Of a stretch of 8,088 bases of DNA, positions 1-6,772 are shown piece by piece. Under the pieces are notes generated by a model. That model searched no databases. It was not told the origin of the DNA and worked only from the letters and a program-made list of their open reading frames with translations. The translations under genes and the position numbers were made by a program. Location of the stretch: assembly GCA_016929205.1 (NCBI GenBank), contig JAFGJF010000066.1:1-8088 (forward strand). Reading direction: 5' to 3'. How positions within the stretch are numbered: the first letter of the stretch is position 1; each line of letters begins with the position of its first letter. The stretch comes from Anaerolineae bacterium (GTDB lineage: Bacteria > Chloroflexota > Anaerolineae > JAFGEY01).

Positions 1-1
1 C

Positions 2-163
2 GAGCAAACGCCAGCGACCCCCAGACCCACCTATAGTTCTGGTACCGGCGCGGATGCGTCTGCCCGTCCAGCCTGGATCATTCCCCTGGTCGTCGTCAGC
101 GCAATAGTCGTCATTGCTGTCCTATTCATCGCTTTCTGGCAGTCGCACAAGAGGAGGGCGTGA
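2..163 (+). CDS. C-terminal end of an upstream protein with one membrane helix (partial)
   Basis: This frame is open from the window edge to a TGA at 161-163 and gives 53 residues. The visible part starts with a Thr/Pro/Ser/Gly/Ala-rich low-complexity stretch (residues 1-25). It continues with one strongly hydrophobic segment from about residue 26 to 46 (WIIPLVVVSAIVVIAVLFIA is its core) and ends in a short basic tail, SHKRRA. A flexible linker, one helix and a positively charged tail are typical of a C-terminally anchored exported protein, with the bulk outside and the tail in the cytoplasm. The stop lies 3 nt before the flippase start, and this frame also supplies the GAGGAGG ribosome site for it, so the two are probably co-transcribed. 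The functional domain lies outside the window, so the function cannot be named. I see no LPXTG or PEP-CTERM signature in the visible part. Confidence 0.7.
   Translation, partial: EQTPATPRPTYSSGTGADASARPAWIIPLVVVSAIVVIAVLFIAFWQSHKRRA
151..157 (+). promoter_or_regulatory. Shine-Dalgarno site deciding the flippase start
   Basis: GAGGAGG lies 9 nt before a TTG at 167 and 18 nt before the first ATG in the same frame (176). The spacing favours TTG 167 as the initiation codon. The site sits inside the last codons of the upstream gene, which implies translational coupling. Confidence 0.6.
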
Positions 164-166
164 TCT

Positions 167-1741
167 TTGTTCAAAATGATATCACGCCAAGCATCGAATT
201 CTGGCCAATCGGCCAGGACTGACCAGAACATTTTGACGGCTGCCAAAGGGGGCGGGATCGTCTTTGTAGGTAGTCTGTTTGAATACAGCAGCCGGTTTGT
301 GATTGGCTTTTTGCTGGCCCGCTTTCTGGGCGCAGAGCAGCTCGGTTTGTATAACCTTGCTTTGACTGCCGTGACGGTTGCGGCTGCTTTGTCTTGTATC
401 GGGCTGAGATCGGCGGTCGTGCGTTACGTGTCTCAGGCGGTTAGCAAACGAGATGAAGCCGCGTTATGGGAAACACTCCTGGTTGGCTTGGGGGTAACGG
501 CCGTTGGCGGGTTCGTGATGGCTGGTGGTTTGTTCGCGTTGGCTCGGCCTATCTCTTACCAGTTGTTCAAGGAGCCAAGGCTTCTTCCATTGTTGCAGTT
601 GATCAGTTTTCTCGTTCCGTTCTTGGCCCTGAATGACATTCTTGCTGCGGCAACACGTGGCTTTAAAAAGATGCAATACACGGTTGTGGCGCAAAGCATT
701 GTTCAGCCAGTGGGCAGGTTGCTTTTGCTTATCATCCTGGCTATTGTGGGTTTGAATGCAGCGGGTGCACTGACTGTATATAGCTTGACTATGGTTGCTG
801 TGTTTTTCCTGCTTTTGTACTTTTTAAACAAGCTGTTTTCTTTGAAACGTCCCGTTCACCTCACCAGAGATGGTGTTTTGGAAATGCTTCGTTTCTCATT
901 GCCTATTTACATGTCCGACCTGATCCAAAAATTCGGCGGTAACGTGCAGACCGTGCTGTTGGGCGCGATGAACACAGTTGCGACGGTGGGGATCTTTTCT
1001 GTGGCCGCTCAGGTGAACCTGATAGGCCAAATGTTTCACCAGGCTATCGTCACCACTTCGATGCCCATTGTCTCCGAGTTGTATGGGCACGACAAAAGAG
1101 AGCAGATGAAACGGTACTACAGAACGATGACCAAATGGACGTTTATGGTAAACATGCCTTTATTTTTGATCTTGACTTTGTTTTCTAAAACTATTTTATC
1201 TATATTTGGCCAAAGTTTCGTAGAAGGCTCGGTTGCGCTTACTTTGTTGGCTTGGGGAAACCTCATCAACGCCGCCACCGGTATCTGTGGTGTGTATCTC
1301 GACATGAGTGGAAACACAAAGTTAAAGTTGGTTAATTCCATTGTTTCATTTGTCCTGGTATTAGGTCTGAATTTTCTCCTTATCCCTCGTTGGGGCCTGA
1401 TTGGGGCGGCATCGACGTCATTGATAGCGGGAACTGTAGTGAATTTGCTGCGCCTGGTTCAAGTTTTTGTGTTGTTCAAAATGCTTCCCTATGACTGGAA
1501 CTTTACGAAACCCATCGTAGCCGGGCTGGCTGCTTTTGTTTTCGCCTGGGCAACGAACCGTTTGTTCCCATCAGGGAAGAATCTTGTCTATTCGGCTATG
1601 AATGTGCTTGTGTTGTGCGCCGCATATGCGGGTACGATCTTGCTCCTAAAGCTTTCAGAAGAGGATCTTGCTGTGCTGGAACGCCTGTATGTGCGCATAA
1701 AAGCGGTTGCATCAAAACGAGAATGGAAATTAGGGATGTGA
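167..1741 (+). CDS. Polysaccharide flippase, Wzx/RfbX-like (MOP superfamily)
   Basis: The 524-residue protein is almost wholly membrane-embedded, with roughly 12-14 hydrophobic segments, the usual length and layout of Wzx/PST transporters. These flip undecaprenyl-linked (or similar) oligosaccharides from the cytoplasmic to the outer face of the membrane. Family features visible are the N-terminal segment at about residues 28-55 followed by the FLGAEQLGLYNLA motif (residues 53-65), the cytoplasmic ATRGFKKMQY loop (162-171), and a second-half FSLPIYMSDL segment that begins the repeat of the fold. The first about 25 residues are polar and probably cytoplasmic. I use TTG 167 because of the GAGGAGG site; ATG 176 would shorten the protein by three residues. 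The stop lies 2 nt before the next start. Neighbouring Wzy/WaaL-type and AP-superfamily genes support a surface-glycan role. The family is clear; the substrate cannot be read from sequence. MurJ-type lipid II flippases belong to the same superfamily but are less likely in this context. Confidence 0.88.
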   Translation: MFKMISRQASNSGQSARTDQNILTAAKGGGIVFVGSLFEYSSRFVIGFLLARFLGAEQLGLYNLALTAVTVAAALSCIGLRSAVVRYVSQAVSKRDEAALWETLLVGLGVTAVGGFVMAGGLFALARPISYQLFKEPRLLPLLQLISFLVPFLALNDILAAATRGFKKMQYTVVAQSIVQPVGRLLLLIILAIVGLNAAGALTVYSLTMVAVFFLLLYFLNKLFSLKRPVHLTRDGVLEMLRFSLPIYMSDLIQKFGGNVQTVLLGAMNTVATVGIFSVAAQVNLIGQMFHQAIVTTSMPIVSELYGHDKREQMKRYYRTMTKWTFMVNMPLFLILTLFSKTILSIFGQSFVEGSVALTLLAWGNLINAATGICGVYLDMSGNTKLKLVNSIVSFVLVLGLNFLLIPRWGLIGAASTSLIAGTVVNLLRLVQVFVLFKMLPYDWNFTKPIVAGLAAFVFAWATNRLFPSGKNLVYSAMNVLVLCAAYAGTILLLKLSEEDLAVLERLYVRIKAVASKREWKLGM

Positions 1742-1743
1742 GT

Positions 1744-3435
1744 ATGTCGGAAACGAATCGTGCATTGATCATTGGACTCGACGGTGCAACCTGGGACGTC
1801 CTTACTCCCTGGATGAATGATGGCACTTTGCCTCATTTGGCCCAGTTGTGCCACGCTGGTAGCTGGGGAAAGCTCCAATCCAGCATACCACCGATTACAG
1901 CTCCGGCCTGGAGCACATTTATGACCGGAAAACAGCCAGGAAAACATGGGGTGTTTCACTTTGTCAGGCTTTTTGATAACGAGGATTCCCAGGCGAGCGA
2001 TGAAAAACCAGAAATCGTAAATGCACGGACTGTCAAATCATCTACGTGGTGGGATATACTGGGCCATTCTGGCTACCAGGTGGGCCTGGTGAATGTGCCG
2101 ATGACCTATCCACCCCGGCCGATAAATGGATTCATGATCACCGGGCTGCTCACGCCGAAAAATGCCTCGACATTTACTTATCCTGGCGACCTTGGCAAAG
2201 AACTCGAAGGCTATATCATCGATCTGGATCGTTTCATTGAGAACAAACCTTACCAATCCAATCATGACCAGGAAGCCAAAGCGCCTTCTCTGGCAATGAT
2301 GCAAGAATTTCGCACCATGCTTGAGAAGCGTGCCAGCACGAGTTTGGCACTTATGGACTCAAAACCGTGGGACGCCTTTATGGTCGTTTTCACGGGGCCG
2401 GATCGGATGGGGCACTACTTGTGGCCTTATCACCTTGCTGCCGGGCGCGTGGGCAATGCCGATCAAGGGCAAGAGTTGTTTGATGCTGTTCGGGATTACT
2501 ATGTTCGATTGGACGAGATCATTGGCGATTTGCTTCGAGCGGCGGGAAAAGACGCCGTTGTGCTGTTGATGTCCGATCATGGTATGGGCCCAATATGCAC
2601 CAAACGAGTGCATTGGAATAACTGGCTGCTTGAGCATGGATGGCTCTCCGTCCAAAAAAGTGACGATAGGGGATTCAGTGCGGATAGTTGGTTGCGGCGG
2701 TTGAGATTGCCTCGCGACAAAATTGGGCGTATCTTGATGCGAATACCCGGATTGGCCAAGAGCAAACTTGTTACCAAGACTGCGACTGCGCCCGTTGCTG
2801 AAATCGACAAAAGCCGATCGAAAGCATGGTGTGTGCATATCTATAATACAGTGTTTGGCATCCGACTTAACGCCAGTGATCAAGAAAAAGAGGTCTTGCA
2901 GCAGGAAATAAGTGATGCCTTGCGACAGGTCGTGGACCCTGAAACCGGACAGCGCATTGTTCAGCAAGTTCTTTCAGGCAAAGAATGTTATCATGGTCTC
3001 TATGCAAAAAATATCCCAGATATCATTGTCGTGTTGGATGGAAGTTATACACCTGGCTATCGTGTCAGCCATTACAGTTCTCTTGTCACCAGCGTACAAT
3101 CGCCTCCAGAGCATGGCGATCACCGGATGGATGGCATTTTTGCTGCCTATGGGCCTGGGATCGTATCTAACTCTGAGCCGCTGCCGGGATTAAGTATTCA
3201 AGATATTGCGCCTACTCTGCTTTACCTTATGGGATTACCTGTTCCGTCTGATATGGATGGACGTGTATTGACCGAGATCGTGGCGGCAGATGTCCTGAAC
3301 GCGCAACCGGTCGAGTATGGGGATCCCGTCGGACGGTGGCCCGACGAAGAGCGGGCTGTGTTTGGTGATGAAGTCACTTCATCCGAAGATGATGAGGTGC
3401 TCCGCGATCGCCTACGGGCATTGGGATACATCTGA
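1744..3435 (+). CDS. Alkaline-phosphatase-superfamily phosphodiesterase-like protein (AP1)
   Basis: The 563-residue protein belongs to the type I phosphodiesterase/nucleotide pyrophosphatase branch of the AP superfamily and resembles COG3379 predicted phosphohydrolases. The two-metal site appears complete: D13 in LIIGLDGAT, nucleophile candidate T52 in PPITAPAW followed by FMTGKQPGKHG, D220 and H224 in GPDRMGHYLW, D278-H279 in LLMSDHGMG, and H460 in GDHRMDGIF. Aligning ITAPAW...TG with the KTFPNHY...TG motif of ENPP enzymes puts T52 on their catalytic Thr; there is no sulfatase-type Cys. No signal peptide or membrane helix is visible, so it is probably cytoplasmic. Residues about 302-360 form a basic insert, and the C-terminus is LRALGYI. 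I chose ATG 1744 because AGGGA lies 7 nt upstream and the family motif starts at once; the frame stays open upstream to 1615, but that stretch overlaps the flippase. The class is secure; hydrolase versus phosphotransferase, and the substrate, are unknown. Confidence 0.87.
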   Translation: MSETNRALIIGLDGATWDVLTPWMNDGTLPHLAQLCHAGSWGKLQSSIPPITAPAWSTFMTGKQPGKHGVFHFVRLFDNEDSQASDEKPEIVNARTVKSSTWWDILGHSGYQVGLVNVPMTYPPRPINGFMITGLLTPKNASTFTYPGDLGKELEGYIIDLDRFIENKPYQSNHDQEAKAPSLAMMQEFRTMLEKRASTSLALMDSKPWDAFMVVFTGPDRMGHYLWPYHLAAGRVGNADQGQELFDAVRDYYVRLDEIIGDLLRAAGKDAVVLLMSDHGMGPICTKRVHWNNWLLEHGWLSVQKSDDRGFSADSWLRRLRLPRDKIGRILMRIPGLAKSKLVTKTATAPVAEIDKSRSKAWCVHIYNTVFGIRLNASDQEKEVLQQEISDALRQVVDPETGQRIVQQVLSGKECYHGLYAKNIPDIIVVLDGSYTPGYRVSHYSSLVTSVQSPPEHGDHRMDGIFAAYGPGIVSNSEPLPGLSIQDIAPTLLYLMGLPVPSDMDGRVLTEIVAADVLNAQPVEYGDPVGRWPDEERAVFGDEVTSSEDDEVLRDRLRALGYI

Positions 3436-3449
3436 TAGGTTTGAAAGCG

Positions 3450-4928
3450 ATGCACAAAGTCTTTAGCGCCAGGAGCTGGTCACACTTTTGGGAAGTACAA
3501 TTTCTGTCAGTAGGCGTTCCTGTGCTTTTGGGAATTCTCCTGGGCCTGGGCCTGGCGTTTTTGATTGCCAATGAGGTCTGGCATTTTGCAATTCCTCTTG
3601 CTCTGATCGTACCTGTCGCTGTGTTGCTTAACAAATATCCTTTTGGTGCCGTTATGCTGTGGTTGCTGCTCTTTCCATTTTTCGTGTACGAGCCAACGAC
3701 GGCCGGGCGCTATATATATTGGGTATTGCATCGAGCTTTGATCCCGGCGGCGTTGGCAATCACCATTTTATCCGATTGGGCGGGTGCAAGTCGCAGAAGG
3801 TCTGTGCGGTTGGGAGTACCAGAAGCGGCGATGCTGGCCTTTTTGGGACTGGTCCTGGTCAACATCTTTTTATTCAGTTCGAGTACAACGGCTCAAATTT
3901 ACAGATGGTATGATCTCTTGTTTGTTCCATTTTGTATGTATTGGCTGATCAGGCTTTGTGCTCCGACGGAGCAGGATCTCAAGAGGTTGTTGTGGGTTGC
4001 CGGTTTTGCTGTGCTTGCGCAGTGCACTATTGGATTGACCAGCTGGTTTGCGCCACAAGTTTTGCCTTCCAAGTGGATTACAGGCCTTGAGGGAGCTCGC
4101 ACGGTAGGCAGTCTGAGGAATCCGGCAGTGTATACCAGCACGTTGCTCTTTCTCGCTCTTTTGTTGTTTCAGCACGCTGTAACCTGCAAGACCAAATGGC
4201 TCCGTTTGGTATTATTGTCGATCGTTGGTTTGGCGCTGTTTTGCGTTTTCTTTTCTTTCTCCAGGGGAAGTTGGGTAGGAGGGGCGATTGTCTTTGTCGC
4301 GCTGATATTCTTCCACCCGAAAACGATGATTCGGTTCGCAGTGATCTTGATTGGTCTGGCAATCACGCTGTCCAGCACAGTGTTAGCGAGTGAAGTATCT
4401 TGGGCTTACGAACGAGTCAGTGGGGAGGATGCCCAAAGTAGCGCAGAGAGCCGGCTGGTCACAAACAATGCGTCACTTCAGATGATTTTGGCCAAGCCGT
4501 TGTTAGGCTGGGGATTTGGCAATTATGACAAGTACGATCGGCGATTCCAGACAAGGACCGCAGGCGTTGCGGTCATAAACGACGACACGTCGCACAATAC
4601 CTACTTGACCGTTGTGGCTGAATTGGGCATCGTGGGCCTCTTGTTGTATCTGTTTCCTTCGGGTTGGTGGTTCATATGGAGTACAAGAGGGTGGCGGCGG
4701 CTACCTGCGGAAGGTTTTCTGGATCGGCGTTTGTTTGCATCGTTGTGGCTGCTGCTGCTTCATATGTTTATTGTGACCAACCTGATGGACATGATCCGTT
4801 TTCATTTTTTTGGCACGACGATTTGGTGGATGGCATTGGCGTTTATCGCCAATATGGCTTCCTCGGTTTCCGAGTCTGTTAGCGTAATGGCCCCCATTAA
4901 AAAACGACCGATCACAGGGTGGATATGA
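3450..4928 (+). CDS. O-antigen ligase / Wzy polymerase family membrane protein
   Basis: This is a 492-residue polytopic protein with roughly 12-14 hydrophobic segments. The C-terminal half has the Wzy_C/WaaL pattern: FSFSRGSWVGG (residues 268-278, with R272) at a helix border, then a large loop at about 312-385 with KPLLGWGFGNYDKYD and SHNTYL (H382), followed by ELGIVGLLLYL opening the next helix. In characterised WaaL ligases a His in the equivalent external loop and nearby Arg residues are needed to transfer glycan from its polyprenyl carrier. An SLRNPAVYTS motif (221-230) matches the GNPN-type motif of the family. Ligase and polymerase cannot be told apart reliably by sequence. ATG 3450 is preferred because GATAGG ends 10 nt upstream; TTG 3441 has almost no spacing to that site. 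The stop (TGA 4926-4928) overlaps a possible ATG of AP2 in an ATGA arrangement. It lies between two AP-superfamily genes and downstream of a flippase, which supports a role in surface glycan assembly. Confidence 0.85.
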   Translation: MHKVFSARSWSHFWEVQFLSVGVPVLLGILLGLGLAFLIANEVWHFAIPLALIVPVAVLLNKYPFGAVMLWLLLFPFFVYEPTTAGRYIYWVLHRALIPAALAITILSDWAGASRRRSVRLGVPEAAMLAFLGLVLVNIFLFSSSTTAQIYRWYDLLFVPFCMYWLIRLCAPTEQDLKRLLWVAGFAVLAQCTIGLTSWFAPQVLPSKWITGLEGARTVGSLRNPAVYTSTLLFLALLLFQHAVTCKTKWLRLVLLSIVGLALFCVFFSFSRGSWVGGAIVFVALIFFHPKTMIRFAVILIGLAITLSSTVLASEVSWAYERVSGEDAQSSAESRLVTNNASLQMILAKPLLGWGFGNYDKYDRRFQTRTAGVAVINDDTSHNTYLTVVAELGIVGLLLYLFPSGWWFIWSTRGWRRLPAEGFLDRRLFASLWLLLLHMFIVTNLMDMIRFHFFGTTIWWMALAFIANMASSVSESVSVMAPIKKRPITGWI

Positions 4929-4960
4929 GTGCAGCCTGGCAAAGGAATCGGGTATTGGTT

Positions 4961-4965
4961 GAGGA
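4961..4965 (+). promoter_or_regulatory. Ribosome site favouring the internal AP2 start
   Basis: GAGGA ends 10 nt before ATG 4976. The alternative start ATG 4925 has only AGGG at 4916-4919, 5 nt upstream, but overlaps the ligase stop as ATGA, a common coupling arrangement. The protein family normally begins directly with a sequence like MKALIIGLDGAT, which is what ATG 4976 gives. I judge 4976 the better start, without certainty. Confidence 0.45.
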
Positions 4966-4975
4966 AAAGAGTCGA

Positions 4976-6625
4976 ATGAAGGCTTTGATTATTGGTTTGG
5001 ACGGTGCAACGTTTAATGTGATCGATCCACTGATTGAGGCGGGAAAACTGCCAAATCTAGATGGGTTGATCCGCCGCGGTGTGCATGGTGCGCTTCGTTC
5101 CACCATACCACCTTTGTCGGGTGCGGCCTGGGTTTCGTTTATGACCGGCAAACAACCAGGCAAGCATGGTATCCTGGGGTTCAGCAAACAGGATCTAAAC
5201 GAGTATGACCAACCGGCCAAGGTTGTTCGTTCGGATATGTATGCTGGTTATACCGTCTTTGATATTCTGAGTCAGCGAGGATTGCGAGTCTCTTCTTATC
5301 GTACGCCGATGACTTATCCGACCTGGCCAGTCAATGGTGAGATGGTAGCCGGTTATCCAACGCCCGATCGACAGAAAGCGTTTACCTATCCTCCTGAATT
5401 GGCCGAGCAGATTGGTCAAACGACCCTGCTTTCCAACGATGGCATTCGCGGAGCAGGCGTTGATGGCGAGCTTCAAGATGCTCACTTTCAGATGGGCGTG
5501 ATAACCCGGTATGCGACTGGCGCGATCCGGTCAAACCGTTTCGATCTGATTTCCGTTGTGTCCAACATCAGCGATGGATTTCAACACCGATTCTGGAAGT
5601 ATTATGATCCCTCTCATCCCTGCTACACAGCCCAAGATGGTGACCGTTGGGGGGATACCATCGAACAAGGGTATCGTATGTTGGATGAGATGGTAGGTGC
5701 GTTGCTCTCTGATTTGGACGACGAATGGGTGGTGTGTGTTGTCTCGGATCATGGCGCGGGACCTAGGTCACCCTGGCAATTTAACACAAACGCCTGGTTG
5801 CGCAAACAAGGGTGGTTGCGTCTTGTCTCAAAGGCAGGAGGGCGGCGCGCTGTTTACAAGTTGGTCAGGCGCGTCACCGATGCTTTCAGTCCTGCTTTCA
5901 AAAAGTGGATCAAGCAGTATTTGCCCAACAAAACACAACAACAGGTCAGTCAGGCTCGCCAATCCAGCGGGTTGATCGATTGGGCTCAAACGCGCGCCTA
6001 CCGGGTGCCTCTCTATAGTTTTGTCGAAGGAATTCACCTCAACGTCGTTGGACGCCAGCCTTCGGGATGTGTGTCTTTGGGAGACGAGTATGAAGAACTG
6101 CGCGATGCGGTGATGTCTGCGTTGCGCCAGGTTCGAGATCCCAAAACGGGCCAGCCAATTGTGGAACACGTATGGCGGCGTGAGGAGGTCTACAACGGAC
6201 CTCATTTGGATCAGATGCCAGACATCGTGTTCTCGGCGTATCCCCAATATGCCGGCGGCAGTGATATCCACGAGTTGGTCAGCCCTACCCCACGCTCGAT
6301 TCTGGAACACTTTGGTGGAGATCATACCATGGATGGTATTTTCATCTTGAGTGGGCCGGGCGTGCAGGAGGGTATCAGGTTGAATGCCCAGTTGATCGAC
6401 GTTGTACCGACGATCTTGTACAGCCTGGATCAGCCCGTCCCAGAAGATATGGATGGCAAAGTGCTGTTGGACGCTTTTTCCCCAGCGTATACTGCTGACC
6501 GGCCCATTCATTACGCGGCACCTGTACAACCAGATCATTCGGGGGATATGATCGGACAGGAATTAAGCCCGCAAGAAGAAGCGGACATTATGGAAAATCT
6601 TCGTGGATTAGGATACGTAGGGTAA
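4976..6625 (+). CDS. Second alkaline-phosphatase-superfamily phosphodiesterase-like protein (AP2)
   Basis: The 549-residue protein is a paralogue of AP1 in the same COG3379-like group, collinear over its whole length. Metal-ligand candidates are D9 in LIIGLDGAT, D200 and H204 in NISDGFQHRFW, D258-H259 in VVSDHGAG, and H450 in GGDHTMDGIF. The nucleophile position is S48 in PPLSGAAW, before the same FMTGKQPGKHG motif, whereas AP1 has Thr there. No signal peptide or membrane helix is evident, which suggests a cytoplasmic enzyme. Residues about 282-335 are rich in Arg/Lys and aromatic residues, and the protein ends in LRGLGYVG. ATG 4925 or GTG 4919 would add 17 or 19 residues (SAAWQRNRV...) that do not resemble the family N-terminus. 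It is the last gene of the tightly packed cluster and is followed by a terminator-like hairpin. A phosphodiester or phosphomonoester substrate linked to glycan assembly is inferred from context. Hydrolase versus transferase is open. Confidence 0.87.
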   Translation: MKALIIGLDGATFNVIDPLIEAGKLPNLDGLIRRGVHGALRSTIPPLSGAAWVSFMTGKQPGKHGILGFSKQDLNEYDQPAKVVRSDMYAGYTVFDILSQRGLRVSSYRTPMTYPTWPVNGEMVAGYPTPDRQKAFTYPPELAEQIGQTTLLSNDGIRGAGVDGELQDAHFQMGVITRYATGAIRSNRFDLISVVSNISDGFQHRFWKYYDPSHPCYTAQDGDRWGDTIEQGYRMLDEMVGALLSDLDDEWVVCVVSDHGAGPRSPWQFNTNAWLRKQGWLRLVSKAGGRRAVYKLVRRVTDAFSPAFKKWIKQYLPNKTQQQVSQARQSSGLIDWAQTRAYRVPLYSFVEGIHLNVVGRQPSGCVSLGDEYEELRDAVMSALRQVRDPKTGQPIVEHVWRREEVYNGPHLDQMPDIVFSAYPQYAGGSDIHELVSPTPRSILEHFGGDHTMDGIFILSGPGVQEGIRLNAQLIDVVPTILYSLDQPVPEDMDGKVLLDAFSPAYTADRPIHYAAPVQPDHSGDMIGQELSPQEEADIMENLRGLGYVG

Positions 6626-6730
6626 AGCTATGGATGCCAGAATGTAAACGCAATTTTATGCGTGGGATGTGTGGAGGGCCCAGGGCAGGTTTGGAGGCAA
6701 GCCTGGGATAAACGTTGAGGTCACTTGGTC

Positions 6731-6754
6731 GCCATCGCGAGATGGTATTTTTTT
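6731..6754 (+). terminator. Intrinsic (Rho-independent) terminator-like hairpin
   Basis: GCCATC (6731-6736) pairs with GATGGT (6741-6746) around a GCGA tetraloop of the stable GNRA type: five Watson-Crick pairs plus one terminal G-T. A run of seven T follows one base later (6748-6754). It would end the transcript of the polysaccharide cluster. The stem is short, so efficiency may be modest. It sits only 18 nt before the start codon of the next gene. Confidence 0.6.
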
Positions 6755-6761
6755 GCCTCTT

Positions 6762-6768
6762 GAGGGGG
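6762..6768 (+). promoter_or_regulatory. Shine-Dalgarno site of the VCBS-repeat gene
   Basis: GAGGGGG lies 4 nt before ATG 6773 (7 nt if only GAGG pairs). It supports this ATG as the start and lies directly behind the T-run of the terminator-like hairpin. Confidence 0.6.
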
Positions 6769-6772
6769 ACAA

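Noticed and set aside
1615..1743. In-frame extension of AP1 upstream of ATG 1744
   Set aside because: The 43 extra codons overlap the flippase C-terminus in another frame, encode a Cys/Arg-rich sequence unlike the family, and lack a good ribosome site at 1615. ATG 1744 has AGGGA at proper spacing and starts directly before the conserved LIIGLDGAT motif.
2359..2967. Long open frame on the minus strand (202 codons) opposite AP1
   Set aside because: It lies wholly antisense to conserved catalytic motifs of AP1, shows no recognisable domain, and has no operon context on that strand. It is a codon-bias shadow.
1744..3435. AP1 as an arylsulfatase
   Set aside because: Sulfatases need a C/S-x-P-x-R motif for formylglycine. 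The equivalent position here is Thr in ITAPAW and no such motif is present.
5828..6538. Long open frame on the minus strand (236 codons) opposite AP2
   Set aside because: It is antisense to the well-supported AP2 gene, with no recognisable motifs in its translation. Shadow.
6630..6647. Possible leader peptide of five codons (ATG GAT GCC AGA ATG TAA)
   Set aside because: Too short to support, no run of regulatory codons, and no clear ribosome site beyond the end of AP2.
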